A stretch of DNA of 5,445 nt from Spirochaetaceae bacterium. Its GTDB lineage: Bacteria > Spirochaetota > Spirochaetia > DSM-27196 > SKKC01. A model generated the notes under the pieces. That model did no database searches and was not told the DNA's origin. It saw nothing but the letters and a program-made list of their open reading frames with translations. The stretch lies in contig PWGF01000328.1 in assembly GCA_003554375.1 (NCBI GenBank), positions 1-5,445 on the forward strand, written 5' to 3'. The position numbers and the translations under genes were made by a program. Shown one piece after another: positions 1 to 5,392 of the stretch (position 1 is the stretch's first letter; every line of letters starts with the position of its first letter).

Positions 1-1
1 A

Positions 2-670
2 CCGGGACGTTCTCGTTCTCCGTTCCAGGTCTGGCTCAGCCTCGGCAGCGGTCGCCCCCTCGACGTCAGCGGTCCGGATGGAGGCTCGCGAGCACAAACG
101 GCGGCCCCGGGTGGTGGGGCCCCCACGGGTGGTGGGGCGGCCCCGGGTGCAGACGTTCGGACGGATACACCGGCCGAAACGAAGCAAGCTATCCGCCCCC
201 TCGACAGGCTCGGAGAGTGCCGTGGGCTGCTACCGCCGGCTTGTACGACCGGTACCGGAGATCCGGAAGCCGTCATCGATATCGGAGAGGTGTCGCATGC
301 GGGGCTCAAGGCAGCGTACGAACGATTGCTGCCGGATGCGTGGAAGGAATTGCCGCTCGAGGTCACTGAGGACCTTTCCGTGACCGCCTACCGAATCGTG
401 AACCACGAAGGCCGGGAGGAGCGACCTGGCGCGGGAAACCGCACGGGCGATCATAGCGGCGGGTTTACGGTACGGCTCTTACAACGCTCCGGCCAGGCAG
501 TAGGCTTCGTTTGGATGCGGGGCTCCCGCACTGAGCCTGTCTTCCGGGTGCTTGCAGACGTAAAAGGCGACAAGCCGCAGCTCGAACGCTCGCTACTCCG
601 ATGGCACCGCGCCCTCATTCGGAAGGCGTGTCGCCTTGCCTCGGAAGACGCAGCGTCCCGTTCTCCTTAA
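2..670 (+). CDS. C-terminal part of an unrecognised protein with a Gly/Ala/Pro linker (5' end outside window)
   Basis: The frame is open from the window edge to TAA at 668-670, giving 222 residues, with third codon positions mostly G or C as in the neighbouring genes. I do not recognise the product. Residues 34-50 are a low-complexity Gly/Ala/Pro/Thr linker. From about residue 97 to 217 the sequence looks like a folded alpha/beta domain: a helix beginning GLKAAYERLLPDAW, strand-like stretches (LSVTAYRIV, GFTVRLLQR, AVGFVWMRG, PVFRVLADV), and a basic C-terminal helix (ERSLLRWHRALIRKACRLA). There is no signal peptide or membrane segment in the visible part. A GTG at 290 could start a separate 126-residue protein, but the purine run before it abuts the codon with no spacer, so I read one longer gene entering from the left. 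Its end overlaps the convergent mutY-like gene by 56 bases. The product is unassigned, and its reality rests on frame openness and composition. Confidence 0.5.
   Translation, partial: PGRSRSPFQVWLSLGSGRPLDVSGPDGGSRAQTAAPGGGAPTGGGAAPGADVRTDTPAETKQAIRPLDRLGECRGLLPPACTTGTGDPEAVIDIGEVSHAGLKAAYERLLPDAWKELPLEVTEDLSVTAYRIVNHEGREERPGAGNRTGDHSGGFTVRLLQRSGQAVGFVWMRGSRTEPVFRVLADVKGDKPQLERSLLRWHRALIRKACRLASEDAASRSP
101..149 (+). repeat. GC-rich internal repeat encoding a Gly/Ala/Pro linker
   Basis: The 13-mer gcggccccgggtg occurs at 101-113 and again at 137-149, 36 bases (12 codons) apart. Between and overlapping them, gggtggtggggc occurs at 109-120 and 127-138, 18 bases (6 codons) apart. Both periods keep the reading frame, and the peptide alternates AAPGGG and APTGGG. 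This fits a flexible interdomain linker that grew by in-frame duplication. The same stretch holds four runs of three or more G on the plus strand. Confidence 0.7.
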
Positions 671-1469
671 CGATCAGCCCTTCGGCAGCCAAATCGTCCA
701 ATCGTGCCATCACTCGCTCTCGCGGAAACCCGGCCTTGGCTATGAGCTTCTCGGTTTCAGCCGGAGCCTCCTGCTCCACCAACGTCCGAAGGATTCTCCC
801 GCGCAGCTGGCGATCGGATCCGGCGAACGGAGCTTGACGCGTGTAGTGGGCGCTCTTCCTATTGGGATTGGGAACTCTTCTCCCCAGCGCGGCGCCATAA
901 TCCATGAGCGCGTATCCCCATCGTCTGGCCTTCGCTTGATTTCTTTCGGCCAGCAGTGCTGCATACGCGAGTAGCTCCCGGTCCTGAACCCGCTCAGCAT
1001 CGTTGTAGAACTCGTAGATCAGGGCGCGTCGAACATTGGTCTCCAAAAACGGAACGGGGCGGTTGTAGGCAAAACAGGCGATGGCACCCGCGGTATAGCG
1101 TCCGATGCCGGGAAGAGTAGCAAGCTCGCCAGTATCCTCCGGTACGATTCCATTGTAGCGATCCACGATGAGGCCGGCTGCTTGATGAAGGGAACGTGCC
1201 CGTCGGTTGTAACCGAGCCCCTGCCACTGCCGCAGCACGTCCGCGAAGTCCGCCCGTGCAAGCTCCTCGATCGTCGGGAAGCGAGTCATGAAACTCGAAT
1301 ACTTCCTCAAGACGCGCCCGACCTGCGTCTGTTGCAGCATAAGTTCGCTTACGAGGATTTCGTACGGATCATCTACGTATCTCCACGGTAAATCGCGGCC
1401 TTCACGTTCGTAGAACGAAAAGGCTTTGCTCTCGAAAGCCTCCAAGTGCGACGGGTCAACAGGCTGCAT
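615..1469 (-). CDS. mutY: MutY-like A/G-specific adenine DNA glycosylase lacking the Fe-S cluster and NUDIX-like domain
   Basis: This is a base-excision-repair glycosylase of the HhH-GPD superfamily, 284 residues long. By family it would remove adenine mispaired with 8-oxoguanine or guanine. Residues 29-135 follow MutY closely: WRYVDDPYEILVSELMLQQTQV with the proposed acid E42, QGLGYNRRAR near 83-92, and the helix-hairpin-helix LPGIGRYTAGA at 119-129 with MutY-type Y125. The catalytic Asp position (D138 in E. coli, D144 in Geobacillus) is occupied by E143 in FLETNVRRA; the 101-residue spacing from E42 matches both homologues. After MDYGA (189-193), where MutY has four cluster cysteines, there is none, and the whole protein has only C132. 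Residues about 216-275 resemble a winged helix instead of the NUDIX-like domain, so the length is below the usual 350 or so. The ATG at 1469 is chosen because GGAGGG lies nine bases upstream; an in-frame ATG at 1568 would sit inside trpS. It is probably co-transcribed with trpS. Similar cluster-free relatives exist; true substrate specificity is uncertain. Confidence 0.85.
   Translation of the reverse strand: MQPVDPSHLEAFESKAFSFYEREGRDLPWRYVDDPYEILVSELMLQQTQVGRVLRKYSSFMTRFPTIEELARADFADVLRQWQGLGYNRRARSLHQAAGLIVDRYNGIVPEDTGELATLPGIGRYTAGAIACFAYNRPVPFLETNVRRALIYEFYNDAERVQDRELLAYAALLAERNQAKARRWGYALMDYGAALGRRVPNPNRKSAHYTRQAPFAGSDRQLRGRILRTLVEQEAPAETEKLIAKAGFPRERVMARLDDLAAEGLIVKENGTLRLPRQGDTPSE
623..657. 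repeat. Two short palindromes inside the convergent gene overlap
   Basis: A perfect inverted repeat aaggcg-tgt-cgcctt lies at 623-637 and a second, gacgc-a-gcgtc, at 647-657. Both lie in the 56-base segment shared by the ends of the plus-strand gene and the mutY-like gene, and being palindromic they can fold in either transcript. No T-run follows on either strand, so they are not standard intrinsic terminators. They may simply reflect coding constraint on two strands. Confidence 0.4.
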
Positions 1470-1478
1470 AGGCTTATT

Positions 1479-1484
1479 CCCTCC
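1479..1484 (-). promoter_or_regulatory. Ribosome binding site that fixes the mutY-like start
   Basis: On the minus strand GGAGGG is followed by nine bases (aataagcct) and ATG at 1469. This good Shine-Dalgarno site favours the 284-residue form over a 317-residue form starting at 1568 within trpS. Confidence 0.8.
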
Positions 1485-1495
1485 GCCGATGGCGA

Positions 1496-2569
1496 CTACG
1501 AAACCGGCGTGCCGCTCTTTTCCTGCTTCTTCCGCCGCTTCTCTGCAGCTCGAGATATCCGGTTCCATGCGCCCGAAAGCCCAACCGCCTTCCGTACGGC
1601 CGCCAAGGTCTGCTTCGCGTCTTCGCGCATGGCGAGGGTTCCTTCATAGATGATTTCGTCCACAAGGCCGGTGCTGTTCACGACCTCTTCCCGGCGCTCT
1701 CTGATTGGATCCAGAAACCGGTTGAGAGCCGCAGCCAGTCGCTCTTTTACCTCTACGTCCCCAACCTTACCCTGCCGATATCGCTCGGCCAGCTCCTCGA
1801 CCTCAGTGGTGTCCGAGTTAAACATCTGGTGATAGATGAAGACCGGGTTCCCTTCCACCGTCCCAGGAATGTCAGCCCGTACCCGTTTGGGATCCGTGAA
1901 CATTCCCCGGACCTTCTTCTCGACGGTCTTGGCATCGTCCGACAGCATAATGGCGTTGCCGAGACTCTTGGACATTTTGGCCTGTCCGTCAGTCCCCACG
2001 AGCGTTCCCCCGCGCACCAACACGTCGGGAACCGGGAACGTCTCTCCATACAGATAGTTGAAGCGCCGGGCGAGCTCCCGCGTAAGCTCGACATGAGCCT
2101 CGTTGTCCTTTCCCACGGGAACCAGATGAGCACGGGGCAGGAGAATGTCCGCCGATTGAAGGATAGGATAGCCGAGAAGACCGAAAGGCATCTCGTTGAG
2201 ACGTGCATCCCGCGCCATCTCCTTCAAGCTCGGCAGCCGCTGTAACCGAGGAACAGTCACCAGATTCTCAAACAGCAGATTCAGCTCGTAGACTTCCGGA
2301 ATAGCGCTCTGCAGATAGACACGGGAAACCGAGGGATCGATTCCACATGCAAGATAATCCGCCACCATTTCGCGCGAATTATCGGCAATCGTATCCACAT
2401 TCTCCCGCTCCGGTTTGGTGGTCAACGTGTGTAGGTCCGCTATGATGAATATGCACTCGTATTCATGCTGCAGCCGAACACGGTGCTGGATACTCCCTAC
2501 GTAATGCCCCAAATGGAGGCGTCCGGTCGGTCGGTCGCCGGTAAGAATACGTTTCTTGTTGTCCGCCAT
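1496..2569 (-). CDS. trpS: Tryptophanyl-tRNA synthetase (TrpRS)
   Basis: This cytoplasmic class I aminoacyl-tRNA synthetase charges tRNA-Trp with tryptophan using ATP. At 357 residues it is slightly longer than the usual 330 or so. The N-terminus ILTGDRPTGRLHLGHYVGS (8-26) holds the HIGH signature as HLGH (19-22) in the PTGxLHLGH context typical of TrpRS. The Rossmann fold continues through IIADLHTLT (42-50). GYPILQSADILL (133-144) and PVGKDNEAHVELTRELARRF (151-170) are conserved TrpRS blocks. The KMSKS loop is exact at 198-202. The anticodon-binding helical region follows, with MFTDPKRVR at 223-231. The last 20 or so residues are a basic, probably disordered tail (RRKKQEKSG) that accounts for the extra length. 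The ATG at 2569 has GAGGAG five bases upstream. The TAG stop is 26 bases before the mutY-like start. No T-box leader is seen, so there is no sign of regulation by uncharged tRNA. Confidence 0.97.
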   Translation of the reverse strand: MADNKKRILTGDRPTGRLHLGHYVGSIQHRVRLQHEYECIFIIADLHTLTTKPERENVDTIADNSREMVADYLACGIDPSVSRVYLQSAIPEVYELNLLFENLVTVPRLQRLPSLKEMARDARLNEMPFGLLGYPILQSADILLPRAHLVPVGKDNEAHVELTRELARRFNYLYGETFPVPDVLVRGGTLVGTDGQAKMSKSLGNAIMLSDDAKTVEKKVRGMFTDPKRVRADIPGTVEGNPVFIYHQMFNSDTTEVEELAERYRQGKVGDVEVKERLAAALNRFLDPIRERREEVVNSTGLVDEIIYEGTLAMREDAKQTLAAVRKAVGLSGAWNRISRAAEKRRKKQEKSGTPVS

Positions 2570-2660
2570 GATCTCTCCTCAGTCTCTGACTGTTCCTGGC
2601 TGTCCCCGTTCGTAGCGCATGCCTTTGGGCTTTACGGCATACAACAGGATTCACGGATGT
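2570..2660. other. 91-base gap before trpS: ribosome binding site and a small hairpin, no T-box
   Basis: On the minus strand the trpS Shine-Dalgarno GAGGAG lies at 2580-2575, five bases before the ATG. A short perfect inverted repeat CAGTC-AGA-GACTG (2592-2580) abuts it and includes its first G. I find no convincing sigma70 promoter, no T-rich terminator after the upstream gene's TGA at 2661-2663, and no T-box GGTGGNACC element. The gap looks like an intercistronic spacer, although a weak internal promoter cannot be excluded by eye. Confidence 0.55.
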
Positions 2661-3914
2661 TCAGTCAAGGTCACCCGGCGCCCGCGTCCGAGTCCGGGCA
2701 TGCCGGCCGCCATCATGCACGCCCGCACGGTTCGGTACAGTGCCGTCGCCCGCTTGGAAGCGCTCTTCCTCCGGTCCCGCCTCCTGCCGCATGGCCTCAG
2801 CCGAAGCCGGGCCTCCGTCTTGCCGTGTAGCTTCTGAAACCCGAACTCCCTTGATCCCGTAGACTCGCTGGTACCACTTCCCTTTCTCGCCGCGTTCTCG
2901 ATAGTTCCCAGTGCCCATGAGAATCCCCAACCACTCGAGTCCGGGTACGCTTTCCAAGGTGATCTTGATCGCGACCGTGATCGGCACCGCCAAGAACATC
3001 CCGACCGTACCCCATACCCATCCCCATAGCAATAGCGAGAACAGAATCACAATGGGACTCAGGTTTAGGCGATCGCCGAGAAGCTTGGGATCGAGGATGT
3101 TCCCGATGAGGAACTGTGTCAACGCCATGCTCCCAACGGTGGCGATAACCAGATTCCATTCCGGCGCGAACTGAAGGAGAGCAAAAAGGCCGCTCAGGAC
3201 AGTCACGATGATGGATCCGATGCTCGGGATGAAGTTGAACAGCAGAGCCAGTAACGCCCAGATAATCGCGAAATCCACGCCGATGATCGAGAAGTTGATA
3301 TACACGATCACCGCGGTGAGAGAGCTAACCAGGAGCTTCACCGAGAGATAGCCGGCGATCTGCTGACTTACGGAGGTGAGCACCCGTACGATCCGATCCG
3401 TACGCGGCACCTGTACCGCCTCGACCATCTTCCCCCGCATGTACGGTTTCTCCAGCAACATGAACAGCAGGAAAACCAGCACCATCAACAGACTTCCAAC
3501 GGCCTCGACCACACTCCCACTCAGCTCCAATACCATCGCGCTCAGGTTGCCGGTCAGGTTCATCTCGCTCACCATCTCCGGCGGCAAGTTAGCCGTCTCA
3601 ATGAGCTCGTCGATCAGCTGCATCAGCCGAGCCTGGTACCCGGGGAAGCGCCGAATCAGGCTCTGTACGCTGGTATATAGCAGGAGGAACCCAAGCGTCA
3701 CGACGCCGAACACCATGGCCATAACGACTACAACCGACAGCGGTCGTGGAACACCGACGCGATGGATAAACGTCACAATCGGGTTCAGAACGAAGCTGAG
3801 AAGGATAGCGATAACTAACGGCAGAACGACCAAGGCGGTCAAACGTAAGACCGCCCCGATCGCAAATACGGTAAGGAGTGCGAGTAGCGTAACGGTAATA
3901 CGCTGATAGTTCAT
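2661..3914 (-). CDS. AI-2E/PerM-family inner-membrane transporter with a hydrophilic C-terminal tail
   Basis: This 417-residue multi-pass membrane protein belongs to the AI-2E transporter (formerly UPF0118, PerM) family. Members have been linked to autoinducer-2 export and, in other species, to Na+/H+ antiport, so the substrate here cannot be named. Hydrophobic segments lie near residues 6-24, 27-48, 60-82, 136-156, 193-213, 215-250, 255-272 and 285-320, consistent with the usual eight or so helices. A long soluble loop at about 85-135 separates the third and fourth segments. Family landmarks are NFIPSIGSII (227-236), GNILDPKLLGDRLNLSPIVI (271-290) and GTVGMFLAVPI (302-312). From about residue 336 to the end is a charged tail with an imperfect repeat EATRQDGGP/EAMRQEAGP (361-369, 373-381) and an Arg/His-rich end. 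The ATG at 3914 is the only reasonable start because an in-frame TAG lies at 3929-3927. No Shine-Dalgarno precedes it. It lies between E3 and trpS with no clear functional tie to either. Confidence 0.92.
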   Translation of the reverse strand: MNYQRITVTLLALLTVFAIGAVLRLTALVVLPLVIAILLSFVLNPIVTFIHRVGVPRPLSVVVVMAMVFGVVTLGFLLLYTSVQSLIRRFPGYQARLMQLIDELIETANLPPEMVSEMNLTGNLSAMVLELSGSVVEAVGSLLMVLVFLLFMLLEKPYMRGKMVEAVQVPRTDRIVRVLTSVSQQIAGYLSVKLLVSSLTAVIVYINFSIIGVDFAIIWALLALLFNFIPSIGSIIVTVLSGLFALLQFAPEWNLVIATVGSMALTQFLIGNILDPKLLGDRLNLSPIVILFSLLLWGWVWGTVGMFLAVPITVAIKITLESVPGLEWLGILMGTGNYRERGEKGKWYQRVYGIKGVRVSEATRQDGGPASAEAMRQEAGPEEERFQAGDGTVPNRAGVHDGGRHARTRTRAPGDLD

Positions 3915-3932
3915 GCCGCAGACATGCTATCA

Positions 3933-3962
3933 AATCCGCAACATCGCAGGAAGCGGCGGATT
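3933..3962 (-). repeat. Inverted repeat between the dehydrogenase and transporter genes
   Basis: The arms aatccgc (3933-3939) and gcggatt (3956-3962) are exact reverse complements around a 16-base loop. In the minus-strand transcript this would form a 7-bp stem downstream of the dehydrogenase stop and about 20 bases before the transporter ATG. Only three T follow on the minus strand, so it is a poor intrinsic terminator. It could be a weak attenuator, an RNA-stability hairpin or chance. Confidence 0.35.
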
Positions 3963-3963
3963 G

Positions 3964-3985
3964 CCTGAGGGCGGAAGCCCCTAGG
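3964..3985 (-). repeat. Stem-loop spanning the dehydrogenase stop codon
   Basis: On the minus strand CCTAGGGGC-TTCC-GCCCTCAGG folds as a nine-position stem with seven Watson-Crick pairs, one G-U wobble and one A-C mismatch, closed by a four-base loop. The TAG stop (3983-3981) is inside the left arm. No T-tract follows, so if it stops transcription it is not the classic type. It may instead shield the 3' end of the upstream message from exonucleases. Confidence 0.45.
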
Positions 3986-5375
3986 CGTGGATAGCCCACC
4001 CTTCGGCCGCTCGGGCCGCTTCCATTACGGCCTCCGAGAGCGTTGGATGCGCATGGATCGTTGTCGCGATGTCCGTGGGGAGAAGCTCGCTGCGCTTGGC
4101 CAGAAGTAGCTCATGAACCAGCTCGGTGGCGTCTTTGCCCACCACATGGGCAGCCACAATCTCGCTTGTTTCAGCCTCGTAGAGGATCTTCACCTGGCCC
4201 TCGCTATGCTCGATGGCAACGCTTTTCCCGGCACCCCGATACGGAAACACCGCTGTACGATACGATATGCCCCGTTCACTTGCCTCCTGTTCGGTAGGCC
4301 CAAATCCCGCCACTTGAGGTTCACAGTACACCGCCGCCGGCACCAGGTCGGTGTCGACGCGCGGCTCCGGAGCGTGACCGGCAAGCGTTTCCGCCACGAT
4401 CTCTCCTTCTTTGGATGCAACGTGGGCCAACGGAGGAGTGCCCTCCACGACATCCCCAATCGCATAGATACTGGGAATGCTCGTACGGTAGTAATCCTTC
4501 ACGGGAACGAATCCGTTCTCCGGTCGAATACCGACGTTCTCGAGCCCAATGCCCTCGGTGTTCGGAACTCGCCCAACCGCTACCAGAAGCTTGTCCGCTT
4601 CCAAAGTCTCACTGCCTCCGCCGTCCTGTTCGGTCGTGAGGCTGAGACCGTTCTTGCCCTGCTCCAGTTTCAAGGCCTTTCTCCCGGTCAGGATCTTCAT
4701 CCCGCGGCGTTCGAAGACGTTTCGGGCTACGGCAACGTTGTCCGGATCCGAATACGGGAGGATCTCAGGTAGCATCTCGACGACGGTTGTCTCCACGCCG
4801 AACGCATTCATGACAAACGCCAACTCCATGCCGATGTAGCCGCCTCCAAGCACTACCATCCGCTTGGGAAGCTCCTGAAGCATCAGCGCACCGGTGGAAG
4901 AAAGGACGCGTTCCTCGTCGATTTCAAACCCCGGTATCTCGCGAGGACGACTTCCCGTAGCAATGACAATGCTCTCCGCGGTGAGCGCCTGCTCGCCTGA
5001 AACCGTGACTTCGTTCACGCCCGAAATCTTGGCGTCGCCTTCGACGTAGTCTACGCTGTTCTTCTTCAACAGGTACGATACGCCCTTCGAAAGCTTGCCG
5101 GCAGCACTCCTGCTCTTACGATAAACGCCGCGGTAGTCGAAGCCCGACATATCGAGCTTGACGCCGAAGTCCTCCAAGTTCTTACGATGCAGAAAGATGT
5201 CTGCCTGGTTGATCAACGCTTTAGACGGGATGCAGCCGATGTTGAGACAGACTCCTCCCGGCTTGTCCCTTTCGACCACTGCGACCTTCTTCCCCAACTG
5301 GGCCGCGCGAATTGCACCCACATAGCCGCCCGGCCCCGAACCCATGAACAGTACGTCGTAGTCAAATGAAGCCAC
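3981..5375 (-). CDS. lpdA: Dihydrolipoamide dehydrogenase (E3)
   Basis: This FAD-dependent flavoprotein reoxidises dihydrolipoyl groups to lipoyl with NAD+, serving 2-oxoacid dehydrogenase complexes and/or the glycine cleavage system in the cytoplasm. It is 464 residues, normal for bacterial E3, with no N-terminal lipoyl domain. In order: FAD dinucleotide fold GSGPGG (12-17); redox-active disulfide GGVCLNIGCIPSK with C43 and C48; ATG motif VIATGSRP (137-144); NAD-binding fold VVLGGGYIGMELA (174-186); second FAD contact IYAIGDV (303-309); and the dimerisation domain ending in HAHPTLSE (441-448) with catalytic H443 and E448. No key residue is missing. The start is GTG at 5375, preceded by AAAGGAGG nine bases upstream. 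An upstream frame ends 15 bases before it, so E3 is probably expressed from an operon whose earlier genes lie outside the window; an E1/E2 or glycine-cleavage cluster is a natural guess but is not seen. Confidence 0.97.
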   Translation of the reverse strand: MASFDYDVLFMGSGPGGYVGAIRAAQLGKKVAVVERDKPGGVCLNIGCIPSKALINQADIFLHRKNLEDFGVKLDMSGFDYRGVYRKSRSAAGKLSKGVSYLLKKNSVDYVEGDAKISGVNEVTVSGEQALTAESIVIATGSRPREIPGFEIDEERVLSSTGALMLQELPKRMVVLGGGYIGMELAFVMNAFGVETTVVEMLPEILPYSDPDNVAVARNVFERRGMKILTGRKALKLEQGKNGLSLTTEQDGGGSETLEADKLLVAVGRVPNTEGIGLENVGIRPENGFVPVKDYYRTSIPSIYAIGDVVEGTPPLAHVASKEGEIVAETLAGHAPEPRVDTDLVPAAVYCEPQVAGFGPTEQEASERGISYRTAVFPYRGAGKSVAIEHSEGQVKILYEAETSEIVAAHVVGKDATELVHELLLAKRSELLPTDIATTIHAHPTLSEAVMEAARAAEGWAIHA

Positions 5376-5384
5376 CTGTGATTT

Positions 5385-5392
5385 CCTCCTTT
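5385..5392 (-). promoter_or_regulatory. Strong ribosome binding site for the GTG-started dehydrogenase gene
   Basis: AAAGGAGG on the minus strand is a near-perfect anti-SD match, nine bases before GTG at 5375. It overlaps the TAA (5393-5391) of a frame coming from the right, a layout typical of translational coupling. The match decides for the GTG over the next in-frame ATG (residue 11), which would cut into the FAD-binding fold. Confidence 0.85.

Noticed and set aside
290..670. A separate 126-residue plus-strand gene starting with GTG at 290.
   Set aside because: The same frame is open back to the window edge, and the purine run before the GTG leaves no spacer, so a partial longer gene is the simpler reading.
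1470..1568. A longer N-terminus for the mutY-like gene, starting at 1568 inside trpS.
   Set aside because: The extra 33 residues do not resemble the MutY N-terminus, would overlap trpS by 73 bases, and the internal ATG at 1469 has a good GGAGGG site nine bases upstream.
1829..2245. A 138-codon open frame on the plus strand, antisense to trpS.
   Set aside because: It sits entirely inside the conserved TrpRS coding region, including the KMSKS block, and has no recognisable domain.
2570..2660. A T-box or other tryptophan-responsive leader before trpS.
   Set aside because: The gap is only 91 bases, with no GGTGGNACC element, no specifier-loop structure, no Trp-rich leader peptide and no terminator.
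3376..3906. A 176-codon open frame on the plus strand, antisense to the transporter gene.
   Set aside because: Its translation is dominated by Thr, Arg and Ser, as expected from reading hydrophobic transmembrane codons backwards. It has no independent support.
2661..3914. Reading the transporter as proof of quorum sensing by autoinducer-2.
   Set aside because: The family name is historical, members transport different substrates, and no luxS or lsr gene is visible.
4113..4772. A 219-codon open frame on the plus strand, antisense to the dehydrogenase gene.
   Set aside because: It lies wholly within a gene with every E3 motif intact, and its translation is Arg/His-rich and not protein-like. 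It is a composition shadow.
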